The position numbers and the translations under genes are program-made. Below are positions 1 to 5,410 of a stretch of DNA of 7,415 bases, one piece after another. Each line of letters begins with the position of its first letter. Positions within the stretch are counted from its first letter, which is position 1. Below the pieces are notes generated by a model that searched no databases, was not told the origin of the DNA, and saw only the letters and a program-made list of their open reading frames with translations. The stretch is taken from NCBI GenBank assembly GCA_035544635.1, contig DATKDQ010000176.1:1-7415 (forward strand), read 5' to 3'. The DNA comes from DATAFT01 sp035544635 (lineage in GTDB: Bacteria > Acidobacteriota > Thermoanaerobaculia > Multivoradales > Multivoraceae).

Positions 1-204
1 GAGCTGCCGCTCGCCTGCCGCGTGCGCCTCCTGCGCGACGGCGTCGAGGTGCGGAGCGTTCGCGCCGACCGGTTGGAGCACGTCGTGGATCGGCCCGGCG
101 TCTACCGGGTGGAGGCCTGGGTCGAGGTCGGCGGCGAAGAGCGTCCGTGGATCTTCTCGAACCCGATCTACGTGCGGGGCGGCCCGTCCACCGGAGCCGG
201 GTAG
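1..204 (+). CDS. C-terminal end of a PHP-domain-like metallohydrolase (5' truncated)
   Basis: The frame is open from base 1 and ends at TAG (202-204), giving the last 67 residues of a protein that starts outside the window. The tail has a beta-rich pattern: VRLLRDGVEV, then a GVYRVEAWVEV strand, then RPWIFSNPIYVR. In my knowledge of the family, an ending of the type 'YRVEvW...RPWIfSNPIYVr' is typical of bacterial PHP-domain (CehA/McbA-like) phosphoesterases, where a small beta domain follows the metal-binding catalytic domain. None of the PHP catalytic His/Asp motifs lies in the visible part, so the assignment rests on this tail alone. It lies 75 bp upstream of, and on the same strand as, the two ZIP transporter genes, and could be co-transcribed with them. 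Alternative: any enzyme carrying a similar C-terminal beta-sandwich. Confidence 0.55.
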   Translation, partial: ELPLACRVRLLRDGVEVRSVRADRLEHVVDRPGVYRVEAWVEVGGEERPWIFSNPIYVRGGPSTGAG

Positions 205-238
205 GATTCCCCGGGGCGGCGGGCCGATCCGCGGTCGT

Positions 239-256
239 GCGCCGGATCACCGGCGC
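239..256. terminator. Short perfect hairpin between the PHP-like and first ZIP genes
   Basis: GCGCCGG (239-245), loop ATCA, CCGGCGC (250-256) forms a perfect 7-bp stem. It sits 35 bp after the upstream stop and 23 bp before the GTG of the first ZIP gene. There is no T-tract after it (CTCCTCCG follows), so a factor-independent terminator is uncertain. It could equally be a chance GC palindrome or a 5'-leader structure. Confidence 0.25.
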
Positions 257-279
257 CTCCTCCGCAAGGGCCCACACCG

Positions 280-1053
280 GTGCCGCAAGAACCTGTCCTC
301 GCCGTCCTCCTGCTCTCGACGCTGGCCGCCGTCGTCGGCGCGCTCGGCGCGTTGCCGTTCGGCCTGCCACGCCCGCCGTCGAGCGCCGTCGTCGGCGGCG
401 CCTACGCGCTGGCGAGCGGCTTCATGCTGGGAGCCGGCTATCTGCTGGTGAGCCGCGGCCTCGACCGCGCGACGATCGCGGTCCTGGTTGGCGCCGGAGT
501 GGGCGTCGCCTACACCCATTGGGTCCACGTCTACTCGGGGCTCGAGGAGCTCGAGCCGGCGCCGGCCTTGGTACCCGGCGCCGAGGCCGCCGACGGGCGG
601 ACGATCGAGCGCGGCTACAAGATCCTGCTCCAGAGCGCGCTGCACTCGGCGGCCGAGGGTATCGCCATCGGACTGGCCATGGTGCTCGAGCTGCGCCTGG
701 GGATCTTCCTCGCATTGGCGCTCGCGGTGCACAACGTGGCCGAGTCGATGGCGCTGACCGAGATCCTCCGCCGGCGGGGGGCGACGGTGGCCGAGGCGGC
801 GGGGCTGTGCGTGGTCGCGAAGATCACGACGCCGGTCCTGGCTCTCGCCTCGTACGCGCTCGCTCCGGTGATGACCGCGCTCTTGCCGGGCGCGCTCGGG
901 TTCGCCTCGGGGTGCCTCGTCTTCCTGGTGCTCACCGAGCTGCTGCCGGCGTCCTACCGGCAGACCGCGAAGCTGCCGGTGGGACTGATGGTGAGCGTGG
1001 CGGCCGGAGCGATGGTCCTGCTAGAGCACCTCTTCCTGCGACCGTCGGGGTAG
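280..1053 (+). CDS. ZIP-family divalent metal transporter, first of a tandem pair
   Basis: A 257-residue polytopic inner-membrane protein, a normal length for bacterial ZIP permeases, which take divalent metals (Zn, Fe, Mn) into the cytoplasm. The start is GTG at 280, preceded by AAGGG at 266-270 with 9-nt spacing. Hydrophobic segments lie at about 5-27, 36-57 and 64-85. A short acidic loop with no His-rich cluster (about 88-112) precedes TM4, which carries HSAAEG at 122-127. TM5 carries HNVAES at 151-156, and three more hydrophobic segments follow. The paired His...Glu motifs on TM4 and TM5 form the metal site in ZIP proteins, and His and Glu are present in both. The TM5 motif is unusual: the canonical Pro-Glu-Gly of HNxPEG is Ala-Glu-Ser, so a kinked helix and full activity are less certain. 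It shares GALPF near the N-terminus and ELLP near TM7 with the next gene, so the two are paralogues. The exact metal cannot be read from the sequence. Confidence 0.88.
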   Translation: MPQEPVLAVLLLSTLAAVVGALGALPFGLPRPPSSAVVGGAYALASGFMLGAGYLLVSRGLDRATIAVLVGAGVGVAYTHWVHVYSGLEELEPAPALVPGAEAADGRTIERGYKILLQSALHSAAEGIAIGLAMVLELRLGIFLALALAVHNVAESMALTEILRRRGATVAEAAGLCVVAKITTPVLALASYALAPVMTALLPGALGFASGCLVFLVLTELLPASYRQTAKLPVGLMVSVAAGAMVLLEHLFLRPSG

Positions 1054-1062
1054 CGAGGCCGC

Positions 1063-1794
1063 ATGGAGACCACGGTCGGACTCGTCTTCCTCTACGGCCT
1101 CGTCACCGCGCTCGCGACCGGGCTCGGCGCCCTGCCGTTCTGGTTCGTGCGCGGCGTCTCGGCGCGTACCGTGGCGATCGCCAACGCGATCGCCGCCGGT
1201 CTCATGCTGGGCGCGAGCGTGGGGCTCCTGCTCGAGGGCGCGGACTACGGCATGCTCCAGACCCTGGGCGGCGCCGCGCTCGGCCTGGTCTTCATCGTGT
1301 TCGGCCGCCAGGCGCTCGCCGGGCGCGAGGTCGAGCTCGGTGCGTTGCGGGGCGCCGGCGCGCGCCAGGTCCTGTTCATGGTCGCGGTCATGACCCTCCA
1401 CTCGTTCTCGGAGGGCGTCGCGGTCGGGGTGGCGTTCGGCGGGGGTCAGGAGCTCGCGACGCTGATCACGGTGGCGATCGCAGTCCACAACGTGCCGGAG
1501 GGCCTGGCGATCTCGGCGGTCATGCGGCCCAAGGGCGCGTCGATCCTCGCCTGCGCGGGGTGGAGCGTGTTCTCGTCGCTGCCCCAGCCGCTGATGGCGG
1601 TGCCGGCCTTCCTGTTCGTCGAGCTCTTTCGCCCGGTGCTGCCCTACGGGCTCGGCTTCGCCGCCGGCGCCATGGTCTTCATGGTGTTCCTCGAGCTTCT
1701 GCCCGAGGCCTACGAGAGCGCGCGCGCCTCGACCGTGGGGCTGTGGGTCAGCCTGTCGCTGGGCGCGATGGTCCTGTTCCAGCGGCTGCTGTGA
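1063..1794 (+). CDS. ZIP-family divalent metal transporter, second of a tandem pair
   Basis: A 243-residue inner-membrane permease of the ZIP family. The ATG at 1063 has GAGG at 1055-1058 (4-nt spacing) and lies 9 bp after the previous stop, so the two ZIP genes are almost certainly co-transcribed. TM4 carries HSFSEG at 113-118 and TM5 carries the canonical HNVPEG at 142-147, giving the His/Glu ligands of the intramembrane metal site. A Ser stands where TM4 of some family members has Asn, so the second metal position of a binuclear site may be weak. The TM3-TM4 loop is short (about 82-101) and lacks the His-rich metal-sensing stretch of eukaryotic ZIPs. The C-terminus has ELLPEAYES before the last helix, matching ELLPASYRQ of the upstream paralogue. 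The likely role is uptake of zinc or a related metal, with specificity unknown. Of the pair, this one has the more normal motifs. Confidence 0.9.
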   Translation: METTVGLVFLYGLVTALATGLGALPFWFVRGVSARTVAIANAIAAGLMLGASVGLLLEGADYGMLQTLGGAALGLVFIVFGRQALAGREVELGALRGAGARQVLFMVAVMTLHSFSEGVAVGVAFGGGQELATLITVAIAVHNVPEGLAISAVMRPKGASILACAGWSVFSSLPQPLMAVPAFLFVELFRPVLPYGLGFAAGAMVFMVFLELLPEAYESARASTVGLWVSLSLGAMVLFQRLL

Positions 1795-1814
1795 CGGATC
1801 GAGGGCTCGAGCGC

Positions 1815-1840
1815 AGCGAGATCGTGGTCTCGCTTCTTCT
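1815..1840 (+). terminator. Probable intrinsic terminator after the ZIP pair
   Basis: AGCGAGA (1815-1821), loop TCGTGG, TCTCGCT (1828-1834) forms a perfect 7-bp stem. It runs directly into a pyrimidine-rich tract, TTCTTCT (1834-1840) and then CCC. It starts 20 bp after the second ZIP stop and lies before the TPP-enzyme leader, the expected place to end the upstream transcript. The tract is not pure T, so the strength is uncertain. Confidence 0.45.
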
Positions 1841-1858
1841 CCCGCCGGCGCGCCGCTG

Positions 1859-1865
1859 TTACCAT
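1859..1865 (+). promoter_or_regulatory. Possible -10 element (TTACCAT) for the TPP enzyme gene
   Basis: GTTACCAT is one of the few AT-containing strings in the 95-bp gap. TACCAT (1860-1865) fits the TAnnnT pattern of a sigma70-type -10 box and would give a leader of about 20 nt ending in the GAGGAG ribosome site. No convincing TTGACA-like -35 is seen 17 bp upstream, where the pyrimidine tract lies. A similar GTTACACT precedes the STN gene at 5373-5380. Confidence 0.3.
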
Positions 1866-1892
1866 GCGCCCTTCATCTAGCGAGGAGCCATG

Positions 1893-3566
1893 ATGCCGAG
1901 CTACAAGGGCCGCCAGGTCTTCATGGAGACGCTCCGCGCCCACGGCGTGGAGTACATCTTCGGCAACCCGGGCACCACCGAGATGCCGATCCTCGACAGC
2001 CTGCTCGAGTACCCGGACTTGCGCTACATCATGACGCTCCAGGAATCGATCGCGGTGGGCGCGGCGCACTACTACGCGCAGGCTTCGGGCAAGACCGGAG
2101 TGGTCAGCCTGCACGTCGCGCCGGGGCTGGGCAACGGGCTCGGCATGCTCTACAACGCCTACGAGGCCAATTCTCCGATGCTCGTGACGGCGGGGCAGCA
2201 GGATCGCCGCATGCGGCTGCGCGAGCCGCTCCTCGGCCACGATCTGGTGGCGATGGCGGCGCCGGTCGTGAAGTGGTCGGTCGAGGTCGAGAGCGCCGAC
2301 GAGATGGCGCCGATCCTCCACCGCGCGCTCAAGATCGCGCACGACCCGCCCGAGGGGCCGGTGTTCGTGGCGCTGCCGATCGACGTCATGGAGCAGGACA
2401 CGGCGGCGGGGCCGGTGGGCCCCAGCGGTCTCTTCCGCCGCGCCGCCCCGGACCCCGCCGGCATCGAGCGCGCGGTGGCGCTGGTCGCGTCGGCGCGGCG
2501 GCCGGTGATCATCGTGGGCGACGGCGTCGCGCGCTCGGGCGCGCAGGACGAGCTGGTCGCCCTCGCCGAGCTGCTCGGAGCGCCGGTCTACTACGAGGGC
2601 CTCTACCACCAGGTGGACTTTCCGACCGACCATCCGAGCTGCAGCCTGCGCCTGCCCTTCGATCACGCCGCCATCCGCTCGACGCTGGGCGACGCCGACC
2701 TGGTGCTCCTCGCCGGCGGCAGCTTCTTCGAGGAGGTGTGGTTCGATCGCGGGAGCCCCTTCCCGGATGGCGCACGCGTCGTCCAGGTCGAGGCGGCGCC
2801 GGCCAAGCTCGCGCACAACTTCCCACTCGATCTCGGCCTGGTCGCCGATCCGCGCGAGGCGTTCCGCGCGCTCAACGAGCGCTTCGCGGCAACGGTCGAC
2901 GGCAACTTCCGCGCCGCCGCCGCGGAGCGCAACGCCGCGCTGCGCGAGGCACGGGAGCGCGAGGTGGCGGGCCAGGCGGCGCGCGCGCAGGCGAAGTGGG
3001 ACGCCAACCCGATCGCCGCCGCGCGCCTCATGGCCGAGATCCGCGACGCGATGCCGGAGCGCACCGTGGTGGTGAACGAGGCGATCACGCTCACGCCCGA
3101 CGTCATGCGCACGCTTTCCTTCCCGCGCCAGGGCGACTACTACGGCACGCGCGGGGGTGGCATCGGCCAGGCGGTGCCGGGCGCTCTCGGCGTCAAGCTG
3201 GCGCATCCCGACCGCACCGTGCTCGCGATCTCGGGCGACGGCTCGGCGCTCTACACCATCCAGGCGCTGTGGACGGCGGCGCACCACGATCTGCCGGTGG
3301 TGTGGGTGATCCTGCACAACCGCTCGTACCGCATCCTCAAGCTCAACCTCGACAACTACCAGCGGCGCTTCGGCCTGCCCGGCGATCGCCCCTATCCGCA
3401 CATGGACCTGACCGAGCCCGAGATCGACTTCGCGGAGATCGCGCGCGGGTTCGGGGTCGCCGGCGAGGTGGTGAGTCGACCCGACGAGATCCAGCCCGCA
3501 CTCGAACGCGCGTTCAAAAGCGGTAGGCCCTACCTGCTGGACGTGCTGGTCGACGGACGGGTGTAA
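1893..3566 (+). CDS. Thiamine-diphosphate-dependent decarboxylase/synthase (benzoylformate decarboxylase / acetolactate synthase class)
   Basis: A cytoplasmic 557-residue enzyme with the usual three-domain ThDP layout: N-terminal PYR domain (about 3-170), middle domain (185-315) and C-terminal PP domain (370-550). The sequence begins ATGATG (1890-1895). GAGGAG at 1882-1887 leaves only 2 nt before the first ATG but 5 before the second, so 1893 is preferred. Visible motifs are GNPGTTE at 24-30, the cofactor-activating Glu51 in LQES, His74 in SLHVAPG, AGQQ in the PYR domain, and GDGS (448-451) followed by HN (475-476) as the Mg/diphosphate motif. Family knowledge: FGNPGs and LHxAxG are shared with benzoylformate decarboxylase (MdlC), whose active-site Ser26, His70 and His281 act in proton transfer. 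Here Ser26 aligns with Thr28, His70 is kept (His74), and the His281 position is Val282 in GGSFFEEVWF. A true benzoylformate decarboxylase is therefore unlikely; the enzyme probably acts on another 2-oxo acid. It stands alone between the ZIP pair and a convergent operon, so context gives no pathway. Confidence 0.9.
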   Translation: MPSYKGRQVFMETLRAHGVEYIFGNPGTTEMPILDSLLEYPDLRYIMTLQESIAVGAAHYYAQASGKTGVVSLHVAPGLGNGLGMLYNAYEANSPMLVTAGQQDRRMRLREPLLGHDLVAMAAPVVKWSVEVESADEMAPILHRALKIAHDPPEGPVFVALPIDVMEQDTAAGPVGPSGLFRRAAPDPAGIERAVALVASARRPVIIVGDGVARSGAQDELVALAELLGAPVYYEGLYHQVDFPTDHPSCSLRLPFDHAAIRSTLGDADLVLLAGGSFFEEVWFDRGSPFPDGARVVQVEAAPAKLAHNFPLDLGLVADPREAFRALNERFAATVDGNFRAAAAERNAALREAREREVAGQAARAQAKWDANPIAAARLMAEIRDAMPERTVVVNEAITLTPDVMRTLSFPRQGDYYGTRGGGIGQAVPGALGVKLAHPDRTVLAISGDGSALYTIQALWTAAHHDLPVVWVILHNRSYRILKLNLDNYQRRFGLPGDRPYPHMDLTEPEIDFAEIARGFGVAGEVVSRPDEIQPALERAFKSGRPYLLDVLVDGRV

Positions 3567-3567
3567 G

Positions 3568-3606
3568 GGCGAAGGCTCGCCTCAGCGCGACGGCGGGCTC
3601 TTCGCC
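3568..3606. terminator. Long imperfect hairpin between convergent genes
   Basis: The left arm, GGCGAAG plus GCTCGCC (3568-3581), pairs with GGCGGGC (3592-3598) and CTTCGCC (3600-3606). This gives 14 base pairs including one G-T, with a single bulged T at 3599 and a 10-base loop. It begins 2 bp after the TPP-enzyme stop and faces the end of the minus-strand operon, so it suits a bidirectional terminator. Neither flank has a T-tract, so termination may need Rho, or the structure may serve as a 3'-end stabiliser. Confidence 0.45.
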
Positions 3607-3689
3607 AGCGCCTCGTGGTAGCGGCGCGCCACTTCTGCGACCGCGTTCGCGAAGTAGCGATGCGGGTCTCGGCGCGGGCTACTCGGCAT
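3582..3689 (-). CDS. Possible small ORF (35 aa) overlapping the stop of the C39-like lipoprotein gene
   Basis: The ATG at 3689-3687 overlaps the upstream TAG by 11 bases and the ORF ends at TGA (3584-3582). The product begins MPSSPRRDPHRY and continues FANAVAEVARRYHEALAKSP, a plausible short amphipathic basic helix with protein-like composition. A G-rich run about 11 nt before the ATG is a poor ribosome site, so translation would depend on coupling. It could instead be the displaced original C-terminus of the upstream lipoprotein, reached after a frame change, or pure chance in GC-rich DNA. Its stop codon lies in the loop of the 3568-3606 hairpin. No family is recognised. Confidence 0.25.
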   Translation of the reverse strand: MPSSPRRDPHRYFANAVAEVARRYHEALAKSPPSR

Positions 3690-4761
3690 TGCCGCAATCG
3701 CCCCCCGGAGCCCTGCCGGGTAGCGGCGGGCGACGCGGGTCGTCCTCGGCGCCAAGCTCCTCGAGCGCAGGAAGGCGAGAGATGCGCTGCGCGGTCGCTT
3801 CCACGCGGGACTCGAGCGGCGTCCCTCTTGCCGCCGCTCGTGCTCGCTCGATCTCCCTGCGCGCCTCCTCGACGCAGCCGCGCGCCTCGAGCGTCTCCGC
3901 CAGGTTGTGGCGCGCCGCGACGTTCTCGGGATCGCGCGCGAGCGCCTCCAGGTAGGCGTCGCGCGCGCGGTCGAGGTCTTCCTCGGCATGGCTCAGGTTG
4001 GCGAGCCCGAGCCAGGGCCAGGGCGAGCCCGGCCATTCCTCGCGGGCGCGCAGGTAGGCCGACCGCGCCGCGGCCGTCCGGCCCACCGCCTCGAGGCCCG
4101 CGGCGCCGGACAGGTAGCGGTCGGGATCGGGGTCGGCCGGCAGCTCACCCGGAGGAAGCGCGACCAACCCCCAGCGCTCGGCGCGCGCCCAGGTCGCGTC
4201 GAAGCGCCGCGCCTTCATCACCCGCCGCTCCTCGGTGCCCGATCGCAGGATGACGGTCTCGGCGGTGCTGTCGTAGCCGACCAACACCGCGAAGTGCCAC
4301 CGCGGGCGGATCTTCCAGCCGAGGTTCTGCAGGACCAGGACGGGTCGGCGGGCCGCGAGCTGCGCGATCGCGTCGTCGAGGGTGGGCGCGACCAGGTAGG
4401 GAAGGCGCTGGTGAGACCGCGTCGCCGCCACCAGCTCGGGCTGCAGGCTGCCGCGCCTCCCCGGCAGGTAGACCTGCGGCACGAGCTCGGCCGGAGTCAC
4501 CGGACGCTCCTCCGTAGAAAGCACGGTCGCGAGCGCGGCGGGCCCGCACTGATACTCGACCTGCGGAAAGAAGGGAACGCTGGTGAGCTCGACGCGCGCC
4601 GGGCGGCGGCCGGCCGAGAGCTCGACCAGCTCGGCGAGCCGCGGCCGGGTCGAGGCGCAACCGGCAACACACACCGCCGCCGCCAGCAGCACGGCCGCGG
4701 CAAGGGGCCGCGCGAGCGGCCGCGAGCTCGAGCGCCCGGTCGCAGTCGGGGGCGCGGTCAT
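3679..4761 (-). CDS. PA2778-family C39-like cysteine peptidase lipoprotein with TPR repeats
   Basis: A 360-residue predicted lipoprotein. The open frame extends further upstream, but ATG at 4761-4759 is chosen because GGAGG stands 4 nt before it and it places a lipoprotein signal at the N-terminus: a basic stretch, a hydrophobic run (about 20-33) and the lipobox VAGC with Cys35. A papain-fold C39-like peptidase domain follows at about 58-205. The nucleophile is Cys72 in EYQCGPAAL and the catalytic His is His156 in RWHFAVLVGYD, with ILRSG downstream. Residues about 212-320 form TPR helices (LGLANLSHAEEDLDRARDAY, then AARHNLAETLEARG). This peptidase-plus-TPR layout matches what databases call the PA2778 family, normally encoded beside a PA2779 homologue, as here 80 bp upstream. 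The lipid anchor places it in the periplasm on a membrane. Its substrate is not known to me. The last 25 residues are Pro/Arg/Gly-rich and less protein-like, which bears on the small overlapping ORF. Confidence 0.85.
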   Translation of the reverse strand: MTAPPTATGRSSSRPLARPLAAAVLLAAAVCVAGCASTRPRLAELVELSAGRRPARVELTSVPFFPQVEYQCGPAALATVLSTEERPVTPAELVPQVYLPGRRGSLQPELVAATRSHQRLPYLVAPTLDDAIAQLAARRPVLVLQNLGWKIRPRWHFAVLVGYDSTAETVILRSGTEERRVMKARRFDATWARAERWGLVALPPGELPADPDPDRYLSGAAGLEAVGRTAAARSAYLRAREEWPGSPWPWLGLANLSHAEEDLDRARDAYLEALARDPENVAARHNLAETLEARGCVEEARREIERARAAARGTPLESRVEATAQRISRLPALEELGAEDDPRRPPLPGRAPGGDCGNAE

Positions 4762-4841
4762 GCGGCCTCCGGCGGCGGGGCTGTGCGACGCCGGTCGGAG
4801 GAGCACAGGACCGGGATCGTCATGCGCCGCGCGCCGCCGCT

Positions 4842-5225
4842 TCAGGGAAAGCGCTTGAAGATGTCGATCGCGCCGACCAGCTCCAGGATCAGGAGCACGA
4901 GGAACACGATCCCCAGGACCTCGATGACGCCAGCGCCGGCCGGCATCGAGTCGATTCTCTCGGCCATCGCGCGCAGCTCCTCGTCGGTGAGCGCGGCGAC
5001 CCGGGCTTCGACCCGCTCGGGCTCGACGCCCCATCCCGCGAGCTGACGACGCACCTCGTCGCCGGCCAGGGCGGCGCTCACGGTCTCGAGATCGTGCTCC
5101 CGCTGCGCCGCCTGGAGCGCGGACAGAGTTCCGATGATCTCCGCCTCGGCGGTGGTGGGCGCTCCCAGCACGAGGGCGGGCAGCACGATCAGGCACACGA
5201 TCAGCTTCTTCGAGAATTGGCTCAT
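4842..5225 (-). CDS. PA2779-family small membrane protein
   Basis: A 127-residue protein, first gene of the minus-strand operon. ATG at 5225-5223 is preferred over an in-frame upstream ATG at 5285 because GGGAGG lies 7 nt before it and a clean signal peptide starts there: SKK, hydrophobic LIVCLIVLPALVLG, then TAEAE, likely cleaved near residue 28. A helical periplasmic segment follows (about 32-94), rich in Glu/Arg/Ala, with VSAALAGDEVRRQLAGWGV and ALTDEELRAMAERID. A hydrophobic C-terminal helix (99-120) ends in DIFKRF, so the mature protein would be held in the inner membrane by its C-terminus with a tiny cytoplasmic tail. This arrangement and the downstream C39-like lipoprotein match the PA2779 family. 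The function of the pair is not established to my knowledge; a scaffold or substrate role for the peptidase is inference. Confidence 0.85.
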   Translation of the reverse strand: MSQFSKKLIVCLIVLPALVLGAPTTAEAEIIGTLSALQAAQREHDLETVSAALAGDEVRRQLAGWGVEPERVEARVAALTDEELRAMAERIDSMPAGAGVIEVLGIVFLVLLILELVGAIDIFKRFP

Positions 5226-5245
5226 GCGGAAACCTCCCATGCGTC

Positions 5246-5260
5246 GCACGTTCAGCGTGC
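5246..5260. promoter_or_regulatory. Short inverted repeat in the PA2779-like leader
   Basis: GCACG (5246-5250), a 5-base spacer TTCAG, CGTGC (5256-5260). It lies 21 bp before the ATG of the PA2779-like gene, just upstream of its ribosome site. It could be a small operator or an mRNA hairpin; 5-bp arms are also readily found by chance at this GC content. Confidence 0.2.
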
Positions 5261-5312
5261 CGGCGCTGCCCTTCCCTCTATTCAAGAACCGTGCCGTCCC
5301 GGCGCCCTACGG

Positions 5313-5355
5313 GGCTCGGAGGCGGTGCCTCCGGGCCGGCGGCCCGGCGCCGGCC
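5313..5355. repeat. Two overlapping GC-rich hairpins in the divergent spacer
   Basis: First hairpin: the 11-base arm GGCTCGGAGGC (5313-5323), loop GGT, then GCCTCCGGGCC (5327-5337), with one G-T pair. Second: GGCCGGC (5334-5340), 8-base loop, GCCGGCC (5349-5355). The two share 5334-5337 and so are mutually exclusive. They lie between the divergent PA2779-like and STN-protein genes, 20 bp upstream of the putative -10 of the latter. They may be REP-like, block read-through or bind a regulator; no function is shown. Confidence 0.4.
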
Positions 5356-5373
5356 GGCGAGGTCGACGAGGCG

Positions 5374-5380
5374 TTACACT
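5374..5380 (+). promoter_or_regulatory. Possible -10 element (TTACACT) for the STN-protein gene
   Basis: TACACT (5375-5380) fits TAnnnT and would start transcription near 5386-5388, giving a leader of about 25 nt to the ATG at 5411. It resembles GTTACCAT before the TPP-enzyme gene. No clear -35 is visible; the expected place is inside the second GC hairpin. Confidence 0.35.
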
Positions 5381-5410
5381 GGCGTGATTCCGAACGACCC
5401 TTCCCACCCC

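Noticed and set aside
147..1880. 577-codon plus-strand frame covering both ZIP genes
   Set aside because: The product is almost all Arg, Ala, Gly and Pro. It is the out-of-frame reading of two genes with clear ZIP motifs.
1710..3401. 563-codon open frame on the minus strand opposite the TPP enzyme
   Set aside because: The translation is Arg/His/Val-rich with no recognisable motif, and it lies antisense to a clearly conserved enzyme. Long antisense frames are expected at this GC content.
4762..5196. N-terminal extension of the C39-like lipoprotein frame upstream of 4761
   Set aside because: The extension overlaps the PA2779-like gene out of frame and reads as Arg/Gly-rich noise. GGAGG and a lipoprotein signal mark the start at 4761.
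5245..5262. Sigma54-like promoter on the minus strand (GGCACG...GTGC)
   Set aside because: The distance between the GG and GC elements is 12 rather than the required 10 bases. The string is better read as part of the GCACG/CGTGC inverted repeat.
5270..5292. AT-containing stretch (minus-strand TTCTTGAATAGAG) as a promoter for the PA2779-like gene
   Set aside because: It is the likeliest area for a promoter, but no pair of -10 and -35 boxes at a sensible spacing could be identified, so no site is called.
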